From: Rhynchopus sp. YZ270_cl-10
Taxonomy: Eukaryota > Euglenozoa > Diplonemea > Diplonemida > Diplonemidae
Assembly (NCBI GenBank): GCA_964035575.1
Contig: OZ037880.1
Span: 1,302,001 to 1,366,000 of the forward strand
DNA length: 64,000 nt
Direction: 5' to 3'
The translations under genes and the position numbers were made by a program. The notes beneath the pieces are model-generated. The model was not told the origin of the DNA and made no database searches. It saw only the letters and a program-made list of their open reading frames with translations. This document shows, in pieces, positions 10,410 to 20,547 of this stretch; within the stretch, counting starts at the first letter, position 1, and each line of letters starts with the position of its first letter.

Positions 10410-12020
10410 AAGCAGGGACGGGATTGTGAGCGTCGCACATCTATCCTTCCCAGCTTTCCTTAACACCAAAACTAGCTACAACTCCTTGTTTCAGTTTCAA
10501 GTCTTTGACAAAAGCAAAAGAAAATACCTTGTTTATGTGGTCTTTTTTTTTTTTTTAAATGCTGGGCGGCACATTAAATTAAATGCCTTATTTTTTTCGT
10601 TTCTCTATTATTTTGGGTGATGAATCGCAGCTGCGAGGCTTCGGTTTCATCATATAACTTATCTATTTTTGCCCTTTAGGTTCCAGCCGAACCTTCTTCT
10701 TCTTCTTCTTCTTCTTCTTCTTCTTCTTCTTTTTTTTTTTTTTTTGCCTACTGCTTTATGCCTGATCTACTTTTTACTGGCCGCTTCTTTATTTTTTTGC
10801 GGCCTTTATAGACCATTGTTATGTGGCCCACGTACAGCGTCTTTATTGAGTGCATGCGTTCGTGTCCCATTCCTATTCCTATTCCTATTCCCATTTCTAT
10901 TCCCATTCCCTTTCCCCCCGTCCCCGAATTTTTCTGTCGTCGTTCTGCTGGGACAGTGGCGGGGATGGCATTCCCATTCCCCCCACATCTCCCATGGCGA
11001 ATGACATCGGAGCTCTTTATTTATTATGATATTGCTAATACTGCAAAGGGAGGTGGCGCCTTGTTGTGTCCGCGTTCCACTCCCCATGTTTCGCATGCCA
11101 GTGCAGCCCTGTTGCCTCAGCGACGTCTCTGCATACCACAACCACAAAAGAAACATGGCTGCGGTGGCCGGCCCTGTGTCCAACCGTTCCCCACCATTCC
11201 CTCCCCTAGCGTGCACCACCCATACACGTGGGCACGACACGGGAGGGGTGGACGGGAGAAGAGGTGGATGATTGGTCCATGTCCCTTTTGCTTCACTTTT
11301 TCACTTATCACTTTATCACGTTCACCCCTTTTTTTCTTCTTTTCTATGCTTGATTCTGAAATTGGCTCTGCGGCGGGGCTTTGTATGTCTCCAAGCTGCG
11401 CCAGGGACTTCGACTTCAGCGTTTTCTGCTTCCCCCCCCATCCCCCATCCCCCCCTTTTCTTTGTCCTATACCTTCAAAATTGCTTCTCTTGACTTCCAT
11501 ACATACAGTTCCATTTTATTTTTCGGTATCCACCTTTCTTGTTCATCATTATGTGCGCAAGAAAACGAGACCAAACAAAACCACCCTTTCCCTTTCCCGC
11601 ATAGTTGCCAAGCTAGATACAGCGGGAACAGATGTGCACAGCAAAGAAACCAGAGGATACATTTCTGAGCTGAGCCTGTGGGTGTGTATGCGTTTGTGTG
11701 TATATGGGGTGTGTGACCGAGCCTCTGCTCGAACGAGGCTCGGGGGGGAAACATGCCGAAGATACAACAGATGGAACAAAAATAAAACATGCACAATCCA
11801 TTAACTACGCCAAAGACAAAAGAAAAAAAAGAAAAATAGAACACACCTCCCCTCTTTTTCTCCCATACAACACCCCCATGCCCAATAAACCAAATCCCAC
11901 CCCACGACAGAACACTTGTATCCATTCATATTTGTTAACTACACAACAGACAAAGAGCCGCAGCCACACAACAAGCCTGTTGCACACGTTGCAGCTTCGG
12001 GTTCATCTTGCAAGGCGACC

Positions 12021-14324
12021 ATGGTGGCACCCAGGATGCTGCTGCTGGCATGTGTTGCTGTGTCGGTGTCCGGACACGGGTACGTGGAGTCGCCGCCGTC
12101 GCGCGGGTTTGGCTGCAAGACTGGGCTGAACTCCGGGTGCGGGTCTGTGCAGTTTGAGCCGCAGAGCGTGGAGGGTCCTGACGGGTGGCCTTCGGGGGGC
12201 CCTGCGGAGGGGACGCTGGCGGCTGCGGGGCGGGCAAACTTTGGGGAGTTGAACGCGCAGACGCCGACACGCTGGGGGAAGACTGCGATTGCGAGCGGTG
12301 CTAATGTGTTCACGTGGCAGTTCCGTGCAGCACACGTGACGCGCGACTACAGGTACTACATCACACGTGTGGGGTGGAACCAGAACGCGCCGCTGGGGAC
12401 GGCGTCGTTTGACACAACGCCGTTCTGCGTGGTGGACGGGCAGATGCTGAAGCCAACAGGCCCTGCGAGCCACACGTGCACGGTGCCCACACGCTCGGGG
12501 TACCACGTTGTGCTTGCTGTGTGGGACGTGGGTGACACCCCTGCAAGCTTCTACAACGCGATTGACGTGACCATTGGTGGTGCGGGCCCGACTCCGCCTG
12601 GCCCTGTGCCCGTGCCAACACCGCCCACACCGCCTGTTGTGCCTGTTCCGCCACCGACGCCAACGATGCCTGTGCCCACACCACCGACGCCGCCGGTGCC
12701 GGTGCCTGTCCCGTCGTCGGGTGGATGCACGGGTGGTGCGGAGGTGGCTGCGTGGGGCACGTGCGTGGCCGCACCACACTGCTGTGCGTCGGGGACGACG
12801 TGCTACGAGCAGGACCAGTGGTACGCGCAGTGCAAGCCGTCCTGCTCCACGGCAGACGGGTGGACGTGCCGTGTTCTCGGAGCGGGCTCAGCACCAACGC
12901 CGCCCACACCTCCGGCACCAGTTCCCGTCCCCCCTGTGCCGGTGCCAACAGCTCCGGTGCCGACAGCGCCAGTGCCGACAGCGCCAGTACCAACAGCCCC
13001 AGTTCCGACAGCGCCAGTGCCAACAGCGCCAGTGCCGACAGCGCCAGTTCCAACAGCCCCAGTTCCGACAGCTCCAGTGCCGACAGCCCCAGTTCCAACA
13101 GCCCCAGTGCCAACAGCGCCAGTACCAGCACCGGTGCCAACTGTGTCTGGATCGCGGTCGGACTCGCGGATGATTGCCTTCCTGGGGAACTGGCAGGCGT
13201 GCCCGACAGACGCACAGCTGGAGCACTACACTCACATCATGATCTCGTTTGCGGTGACGTACACATACAACCCAACGAAGAACGTGTGTGACGCGAGCTG
13301 CAACATCGGGGCGCCTGTGCCTGTGTGCGCGAACCAGGCACACCCAGACCTGGTGGCACGTTGGCGTGCGGCAGGGAAGAAGGTGGTTGTGTCCTTTGGC
13401 GGGGCCGGGATGGGAGGTTCCTGGGCAGGGGACGTGAACGACTGCTGGGACTACTGCTTTGGGAAGGAGGCACACGTGGTGTCGCAGCTGACGTCGATTG
13501 TGGCGGCGCAGAACTTCGACGGTGTGGACATCGACTACGAGTACTACCACGAGGACGGGGGTGCACGCGGGTTCTCGCGCGGGGCTGAGGCGCAGACGTT
13601 CCTGCGGGAGGTGACTGTGGGGCTGAAGCAGCAGCTGCCTGCGGGGAGTCTGGTGACACACGCGCCGATGGAGCCGGACATGATGCCTGGACGTGGGTAC
13701 TACAACGCGATGCAGGCGGCTGCGGCGTCGGTCGACTTTGTCATGCCGCAGTACTACAACGGAAACTCGCGTCCGGCCTTGGACGGGCTTGCAGGCGGGT
13801 CTGGCCGCATCTCTGCGGGGGACCACTTCAACACACTTGTGGACAACGTGTTTGGCGGGGATGCGACACGCGTTGTGTTTGGGTTCTGCATCGGCGACTG
13901 CTCGGGGACGGGGTCGAACGCAAACGCAGCGGCAGGTGTGCGTGTGATGCAGGAGCTCGCTGTGCAGCACCCCTGCAACGGCGGTGCCTTCTTCTGGGTT
14001 GTGAAGGACGACACGAACGGCGCCTGGTCCGGCACTGTTGGGGCTGTTGTTGAGGCCACACGTGGCTGCAGCAGCGGAGGAGGGGGCACACCGCCCACAC
14101 CGCCTGTTGTGTCTGCCCCCCCGCCTACGCCTACTGTGCCTGTTCCGGTTCCGACACCACCCACACCACCGACACCAACAGCGCCTGTGCCCGTGCCAAC
14201 AGCACCGACAAGTGGCTGCAGTGCAGCGATCCCTGCGTGGGGTCCATGTCTGGGGAAGGAACGCTGCTGCGCTGCAGGGCTGCAGTGCACAGGGACGCGG
14301 TGGTGGAAGTCGTGCAAACCGTAG
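12021..14324 (+). CDS. Secreted AA10 LPMO - GH18 chitinase (unit 4)
   Basis: This intact 767-residue copy is identical at the protein level to units 1, 3 and 5. Its downstream spacer has the longer 14-unit CTT tract. The upstream hairpin is at 11717-11743. Confidence 0.95.
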   Translation: MVAPRMLLLACVAVSVSGHGYVESPPSRGFGCKTGLNSGCGSVQFEPQSVEGPDGWPSGGPAEGTLAAAGRANFGELNAQTPTRWGKTAIASGANVFTWQFRAAHVTRDYRYYITRVGWNQNAPLGTASFDTTPFCVVDGQMLKPTGPASHTCTVPTRSGYHVVLAVWDVGDTPASFYNAIDVTIGGAGPTPPGPVPVPTPPTPPVVPVPPPTPTMPVPTPPTPPVPVPVPSSGGCTGGAEVAAWGTCVAAPHCCASGTTCYEQDQWYAQCKPSCSTADGWTCRVLGAGSAPTPPTPPAPVPVPPVPVPTAPVPTAPVPTAPVPTAPVPTAPVPTAPVPTAPVPTAPVPTAPVPTAPVPTAPVPTAPVPAPVPTVSGSRSDSRMIAFLGNWQACPTDAQLEHYTHIMISFAVTYTYNPTKNVCDASCNIGAPVPVCANQAHPDLVARWRAAGKKVVVSFGGAGMGGSWAGDVNDCWDYCFGKEAHVVSQLTSIVAAQNFDGVDIDYEYYHEDGGARGFSRGAEAQTFLREVTVGLKQQLPAGSLVTHAPMEPDMMPGRGYYNAMQAAAASVDFVMPQYYNGNSRPALDGLAGGSGRISAGDHFNTLVDNVFGGDATRVVFGFCIGDCSGTGSNANAAAGVRVMQELAVQHPCNGGAFFWVVKDDTNGAWSGTVGAVVEATRGCSSGGGGTPPTPPVVSAPPPTPTVPVPVPTPPTPPTPTAPVPVPTAPTSGCSAAIPAWGPCLGKERCCAAGLQCTGTRWWKSCKP

Positions 14325-15937
14325 AAGCAGGGACGGGATTGTGAGCGTCGCACATCTATCCTTCCCAGCTTTCCTTAACACCAAAACTAGCTACAACTCC
14401 TTGTTTCAGTTTCAAGTCTTTGACAAAAGCAAAAGAAAATACCTTGTTTATGTGGTCTTTTTTTTTTTTTTAAATGCTGGGCGGCACATTAAATTAAATG
14501 CCTTATTTTTTTCGTTTCTCTATTATTTTGGGTGATGAATCGCAGCTGCGAGGCTTCGGTTTCATCATATAACTTATCTATTTTTGCCCTTTAGGTTCCA
14601 GCCGAACCTTCTTCTTCTTCTTCTTCTTCTTCTTCTTCTTCTTCTTCTTTTTTTTTTTTTTTTGCCTACTGCTTTATGCCTGATCTACTTTTTACTGGCC
14701 GCTTCTTTATTTTTTTGCGGCCTTTATAGACCATTGTTATGTGGCCCACGTACAGCGTCTTTATTGAGTGCATGCGTTCGTGTCCCATTCCTATTCCTAT
14801 TCCTATTCCCATTTCTATTCCCATTCCCTTTCCCCCCGTCCCCGAATTTTTCTGTCGTCGTTCTGCTGGGACAGTGGCGGGGATGGCATTCCCATTCCCC
14901 CCACATCTCCCATGGCGAATGACATCGGAGCTCTTTATTTATTATGATATTGCTAATACTGCAAAGGGAGGTGGCGCCTTGTTGTGTCCGCGTTCCACTC
15001 CCCATGTTTCGCATGCCAGTGCAGCCCTGTTGCCTCAGCGACGTCTCTGCATACCACAACCACAAAAGAAACATGGCTGCGGTGGCCGGCCCTGTGTCCA
15101 ACCGTTCCCCACCATTCCCTCCCCTAGCGTGCACCACCCATACACGTGGGCACGACACGGGAGGGGTGGACGGGAGAAGAGGTGGATGATTGGTCCATGT
15201 CCCTTTTGCTTCACTTTTTCACTTATCACTTTATCACGTTCACCCCTTTTTTTCTTCTTTTCTATGCTTGATTCTGAAATTGGCTCTGCGGCGGGGCTTT
15301 GTATGTCTCCAAGCTGCGCCAGGGACTTCGACTTCAGCGTTTTCTGCTTCCCCCCCATCCCCCATCCCCCCCTTTTCTTTGTCCTATACCTTCAAAATTG
15401 CTTCTCTTGACTTCCATACATACAGTTCCATTTTATTTTTCGGTATCCACCTTTCTTGTTCATCATTATGTGCGCAAGAAAACGAGACCAAACAAAACCA
15501 CCCTTTCCCTTTCCCGCATAGTTGCCAAGCTAGATACAGCGGGAACAGATGTGCACAGCAAAGAAACCAGAGGATACATTTCTGAGCTGAGCCTGTGGGT
15601 GTGTATGCGTTTGTGTGTATATGGGGTGTGTGACCGAGCCTCTGCTCGAACGAGGCTCGGGGGGGAAACATGCCGAAGATACAACAGATGGAACAAAAAT
15701 AAAACATGCACAATCCATTAACTACGCCAAAGACAAAAGAAAAAAAAGAAAAATAGAACACACCTCCCCTCTTTTTCTCCCATACAACACCCCCATGCCC
15801 AATAAACCAAATCCCACCCCACGACAGAACACTTGTATCCATTCATATTTGTTAACTACACAACAGACAAAGAGCCGCAGCCACACAACAAGCCTGTTGC
15901 ACACGTTGCAGCTTCGGGTTCATCTTGCAAGGCGACC

Positions 15938-18241
15938 ATGGTGGCACCCAGGATGCTGCTGCTGGCATGTGTTGCTGTGTCGGTGTCCGGACACGGGTAC
16001 GTGGAGTCGCCGCCGTCGCGCGGGTTTGGCTGCAAGACTGGGCTGAACTCCGGGTGCGGGTCTGTGCAGTTTGAGCCGCAGAGCGTGGAGGGTCCTGACG
16101 GGTGGCCTTCGGGGGGCCCTGCGGAGGGGACGCTGGCGGCTGCGGGGCGGGCAAACTTTGGGGAGTTGAACGCGCAGACGCCGACACGCTGGGGGAAGAC
16201 TGCGATTGCGAGCGGTGCTAATGTGTTCACGTGGCAGTTCCGTGCAGCACACGTGACGCGCGACTACAGGTACTACATCACACGTGTGGGGTGGAACCAG
16301 AACGCGCCGCTGGGGACGGCGTCGTTTGACACAACGCCGTTCTGCGTGGTGGACGGGCAGATGCTGAAGCCAACAGGCCCTGCGAGCCACACGTGCACGG
16401 TGCCCACACGCTCGGGGTACCACGTTGTGCTTGCTGTGTGGGACGTGGGTGACACCCCTGCAAGCTTCTACAACGCGATTGACGTGACCATTGGTGGTGC
16501 GGGCCCGACTCCGCCTGGCCCTGTGCCCGTGCCAACACCGCCCACACCGCCTGTTGTGCCTGTTCCGCCACCGACGCCAACGATGCCTGTGCCCACACCA
16601 CCGACGCCGCCGGTGCCGGTGCCTGTCCCGTCGTCGGGTGGATGCACGGGTGGTGCGGAGGTGGCTGCGTGGGGCACGTGCGTGGCCGCACCACACTGCT
16701 GTGCGTCGGGGACGACGTGCTACGAGCAGGACCAGTGGTACGCGCAGTGCAAGCCGTCCTGCTCCACGGCAGACGGGTGGACGTGCCGTGTTCTCGGAGC
16801 GGGCTCAGCACCAACGCCGCCCACACCTCCGGCACCAGTTCCCGTCCCCCCTGTGCCGGTGCCAACAGCTCCGGTGCCGACAGCGCCAGTGCCGACAGCG
16901 CCAGTACCAACAGCCCCAGTTCCGACAGCGCCAGTGCCAACAGCGCCAGTGCCGACAGCGCCAGTTCCAACAGCCCCAGTTCCGACAGCTCCAGTGCCGA
17001 CAGCCCCAGTTCCAACAGCCCCAGTGCCAACAGCGCCAGTACCAGCACCGGTGCCAACTGTGTCTGGATCGCGGTCGGACTCGCGGATGATTGCCTTCCT
17101 GGGGAACTGGCAGGCGTGCCCGACAGACGCACAGCTGGAGCACTACACTCACATCATGATCTCGTTTGCGGTGACGTACACATACAACCCAACGAAGAAC
17201 GTGTGTGACGCGAGCTGCAACATCGGGGCGCCTGTGCCTGTGTGCGCGAACCAGGCACACCCAGACCTGGTGGCACGTTGGCGTGCGGCAGGGAAGAAGG
17301 TGGTTGTGTCCTTTGGCGGGGCCGGGATGGGAGGTTCCTGGGCAGGGGACGTGAACGACTGCTGGGACTACTGCTTTGGGAAGGAGGCACACGTGGTGTC
17401 GCAGCTGACGTCGATTGTGGCGGCGCAGAACTTCGACGGTGTGGACATCGACTACGAGTACTACCACGAGGACGGGGGTGCACGCGGGTTCTCGCGCGGG
17501 GCTGAGGCGCAGACGTTCCTGCGGGAGGTGACTGTGGGGCTGAAGCAGCAGCTGCCTGCGGGGAGTCTGGTGACACACGCGCCGATGGAGCCGGACATGA
17601 TGCCTGGACGTGGGTACTACAACGCGATGCAGGCGGCTGCGGCGTCGGTCGACTTTGTCATGCCGCAGTACTACAACGGAAACTCGCGTCCGGCCTTGGA
17701 CGGGCTTGCAGGCGGGTCTGGCCGCATCTCTGCGGGGGACCACTTCAACACACTTGTGGACAACGTGTTTGGCGGGGATGCGACACGCGTTGTGTTTGGG
17801 TTCTGCATCGGCGACTGCTCGGGGACGGGGTCGAACGCAAACGCAGCGGCAGGTGTGCGTGTGATGCAGGAGCTCGCTGTGCAGCACCCCTGCAACGGCG
17901 GTGCCTTCTTCTGGGTTGTGAAGGACGACACGAACGGCGCCTGGTCCGGCACTGTTGGGGCTGTTGTTGAGGCCACACGTGGCTGCAGCAGCGGAGGAGG
18001 GGGCACACCGCCCACACCGCCTGTTGTGTCTGCCCCCCCGCCTACGCCTACTGTGCCTGTTCCGGTTCCGACACCACCCACACCACCGACACCAACAGCG
18101 CCTGTGCCCGTGCCAACAGCACCGACAAGTGGCTGCAGTGCAGCGATCCCTGCGTGGGGTCCATGTCTGGGGAAGGAACGCTGCTGCGCTGCAGGGCTGC
18201 AGTGCACAGGGACGCGGTGGTGGAAGTCGTGCAAACCGTAG
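15938..18241 (+). CDS. Secreted AA10 LPMO - GH18 chitinase (unit 5, last of array)
   Basis: This intact 767-residue copy is identical at the protein level to units 1, 3 and 4. It is the last chitinase of the array. The spacer behind it is still of array A type and carries the sixth copy of the 5' flank, which then drives a different gene. Confidence 0.95.
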   Translation: MVAPRMLLLACVAVSVSGHGYVESPPSRGFGCKTGLNSGCGSVQFEPQSVEGPDGWPSGGPAEGTLAAAGRANFGELNAQTPTRWGKTAIASGANVFTWQFRAAHVTRDYRYYITRVGWNQNAPLGTASFDTTPFCVVDGQMLKPTGPASHTCTVPTRSGYHVVLAVWDVGDTPASFYNAIDVTIGGAGPTPPGPVPVPTPPTPPVVPVPPPTPTMPVPTPPTPPVPVPVPSSGGCTGGAEVAAWGTCVAAPHCCASGTTCYEQDQWYAQCKPSCSTADGWTCRVLGAGSAPTPPTPPAPVPVPPVPVPTAPVPTAPVPTAPVPTAPVPTAPVPTAPVPTAPVPTAPVPTAPVPTAPVPTAPVPTAPVPAPVPTVSGSRSDSRMIAFLGNWQACPTDAQLEHYTHIMISFAVTYTYNPTKNVCDASCNIGAPVPVCANQAHPDLVARWRAAGKKVVVSFGGAGMGGSWAGDVNDCWDYCFGKEAHVVSQLTSIVAAQNFDGVDIDYEYYHEDGGARGFSRGAEAQTFLREVTVGLKQQLPAGSLVTHAPMEPDMMPGRGYYNAMQAAAASVDFVMPQYYNGNSRPALDGLAGGSGRISAGDHFNTLVDNVFGGDATRVVFGFCIGDCSGTGSNANAAAGVRVMQELAVQHPCNGGAFFWVVKDDTNGAWSGTVGAVVEATRGCSSGGGGTPPTPPVVSAPPPTPTVPVPVPTPPTPPTPTAPVPVPTAPTSGCSAAIPAWGPCLGKERCCAAGLQCTGTRWWKSCKP

Positions 18242-19797
18242 AAGCAGGGACGGGATTGTGAGCGTCGCACATCTATCCTTCCCAGCTTTCCTTAACACCA
18301 AAACTAGCTACAACTCCTTGTTTCAGTTTCAAGTCTTTGACAAAAGCAAAAGAAAATACCTTGTTTATGTGGTCTTTTTTTTTTTTTTAAATGCTGGGCG
18401 GCACATTAAATTAAATGCCTTATTTTTTTCGTTTCTCTATTATTTTGGGTGATGAATCGCAGCTGCGAGGCTTCGGTTTCATCATATAACTTATCTATTT
18501 TTGCCCTTTAGGTTCCAGCCGAACCTTCTTCTTCTTCTTCTTCTTCTTCTTCTTCTTCTTCTTCTTTTTTTTTTTTTTTTGCCTACTGCTTTATGCCTGA
18601 TCTACTTTTTACTGGCCGCTTCTTTATTTTTTTGCGGCCTTTATAGACCATTGTTATGTGGCCCACGTACAGCGTCTTTATTGAGTGCATGCGTTCGTGT
18701 CCCATTCCTATTCCTATTCCTATTCCCATTTCTATTCCCATTCCCTTTCCCCCCGTCCCCGAATTTTTCTGTCGTCGTTCTGCTGGGACAGTGGCGGGGA
18801 TGGCATTCCCATTCCCCCCACATCTCCCATGGCGAATGACATCGGAGCTCTTTATTTATTATGATATTGCTAATACTGCAAAGGGAGGTGGCGCCTTGTT
18901 GTGTCCGCGTTCCACTCCCCATGTTTCGCATGCCAGTGCAGCCCTGTTGCCTCAGCGACGTCTCTGCATACCACAACCACAAAAGAAACATGGCTGCGGT
19001 GGCCGGCCCTGTGTCCAACCGTTCCCCACCATTCCCTCCCCTAGCGTGCACCACCCATACACGTGGGCACGACACGGGAGGGGTGGACGGGAGAAGAGGT
19101 GGATGATTGGTCCATGTCCCTTTTGCTTCACTTTTTCACTTATCACTTTATCACGTTCACCCCTTTTTTTCTTCTTTTCTATGCTTGATTCTGAAATTGG
19201 CTCTGCGGCGGGGCTTTGTATGTCTCCAAGCTGCGCCAGGGACTTCGACTTCAGCGTTTTCTGCTTCCCCCCCATCCCCCATCCCCCCCTTTTCTTTGTC
19301 CTATACCTTCAAAATTGCTTCTCTTGACTTCCATACATACAGTTCCATTTTATTTTTCGGTATCCACCTTTCTTGTTCATCATTATGTGCGCAAGAAAAC
19401 GAGACCAAACAAAACCACCCTTTCCCTTTCCCGCATAGTTGCCAAGCTAGATACAGCGGGAACAGATGTGCACAGCAAAGAAACCAGAGGATACATTTCT
19501 GAGCTGAGCCTGTGGGTGTGTATGCGTTTGTGTGTATATGGGGTGTGTGACCGAGCCTCTGCTCGAACGAGGCTCGGGGGGGAAACATGCCGAAGATACA
19601 ACAGATGGAACAAAAATAAAACATGCACAATCCATTAACTACGCCAAAGACAAAAGAAAAAAAAGAAAAATAGAACACACCTCCCCTCTTTTTCTCCCAT
19701 GCAACACCCCCATGCCCAATAAACCAAAACCCACCCCACGACAGAACACTTGTATCTCTACATATTTGTTGACAACACACCACACCTCAACACAACA
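18242..19797. other. Array A terminal spacer and reused 5' flank
   Basis: From 18242 to about 19536 this is the ordinary array A spacer. From 19537 it repeats the chitinase 5' flank, including the hairpin at 19551-19577. Substitutions build up after about 19700 and similarity is lost near 19755, roughly 40 bp before the next start codon. The two gene types therefore share most of their upstream region. Confidence 0.85.
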
Positions 19798-20547
19798 ATG
19801 ATGTCAAAGGCAGGACTCGCAATGGCCGCAGCCTTCGTGGCCGTGGCACAAGGTGCGCCCTCTTCAGGAACGGTTGAGCTGCTGGAGGCACCTGCGGTGA
19901 ACGGTGTGCGGACGAACGCACCTGGGCTGCACGTGACCCTGCTGTCGTCTGGGGTGGACGCGTGGCCGAACCTTGACGGGTCGACGCTGCGCGACGTGCC
20001 GCCTTTCATGCGCCTCATGCCAACGACGCTGGCGAACTGGAGAATGAAGTCCGGGACAACGGTCAAGTTCTCGTGCCCGAACGAGCCTTCCCTGATTGAG
20101 GTGTGCGACGCATGGGTGTTCTTCTACAGCTGCCCGCAGAGCTGTGTGACGACGTACCAGGGAGGTCTGCAGGGACAGCTCTCGGCTCTGCCCGGGTGGG
20201 AGAGGACACAGTGCGCACCTTCCTTCTGGACGAACGCACCCGGCATGACCTTCGTGCACCCGATGGGAAGCTTCAGAATGCAGCTGGCTCCCGGCCAGTC
20301 GACTGAGTTTGACCTTCAGGACGACGCAGAGTTCCTTGGCTTCGGGATTGACTCGAACGGAGAGGACTGCACGAAGCACATGGACGAGAACGCCTGCCCT
20401 GTGGCGGGAGGACGCTGCAGGTGGGAGTCGGGTGCGTGCGTGAACCAGTCGTGCAAGGGCCGCTTCGGACCCCCGCCACCGTGCCGTGAGTGCCCCTGGG
20501 AGGGAGTTGTGCGTGTTGCTCGCCCTGCCTCGGACGGTCCGTTCTAA
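19798..20547 (+). CDS. Secreted Cys-rich protein of unknown function
   Basis: This is a 249-residue protein that I do not recognise. Residues 1 to about 20 (MMSKAGLAMAAAFVAVAQGA) form a signal peptide, so it is probably secreted. The middle has WVFFYSCPQSC and several aromatic-rich strands. The last third has a Cys pattern (C..H.DENAC......C.W....C....C) followed by a Pro-rich segment, suggesting a small disulphide-bonded domain. ATG 19798 is chosen because it begins the hydrophobic leader; an in-frame ATG at 19750 would place 16 polar residues before it. The upstream region is shared with the chitinase genes, so co-expression with chitin digestion is likely (inference). It might be a binding or accessory protein for a surface polymer, but no catalytic motif is visible. 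Confidence 0.8.
   Translation: MMSKAGLAMAAAFVAVAQGAPSSGTVELLEAPAVNGVRTNAPGLHVTLLSSGVDAWPNLDGSTLRDVPPFMRLMPTTLANWRMKSGTTVKFSCPNEPSLIEVCDAWVFFYSCPQSCVTTYQGGLQGQLSALPGWERTQCAPSFWTNAPGMTFVHPMGSFRMQLAPGQSTEFDLQDDAEFLGFGIDSNGEDCTKHMDENACPVAGGRCRWESGACVNQSCKGRFGPPPPCRECPWEGVVRVARPASDGPF

Larger units (their letters stand above)
1..19755 (+). repeat. Tandem array A: five chitinase units plus a sixth 5' flank
   Basis: Units start at 1, 3910, 7788, 11703 and 15620, with periods of 3909, 3878, 3915, 3917 and 3917 bp. A sixth copy of the 5' flank starts at 19537 and loses similarity near 19755. The length differences are fully explained by three things: a 30-bp loss in the coding TAPVP repeat of unit 2, a CTT microsatellite (11, 11, 13, 14, 14 copies) and a C-run of 7 or 8. 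Single-base changes are very rare; one is the G to T in unit 2 near 7692. The array is cut by the left edge of the window, so it may hold more units. Confidence 0.97.
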
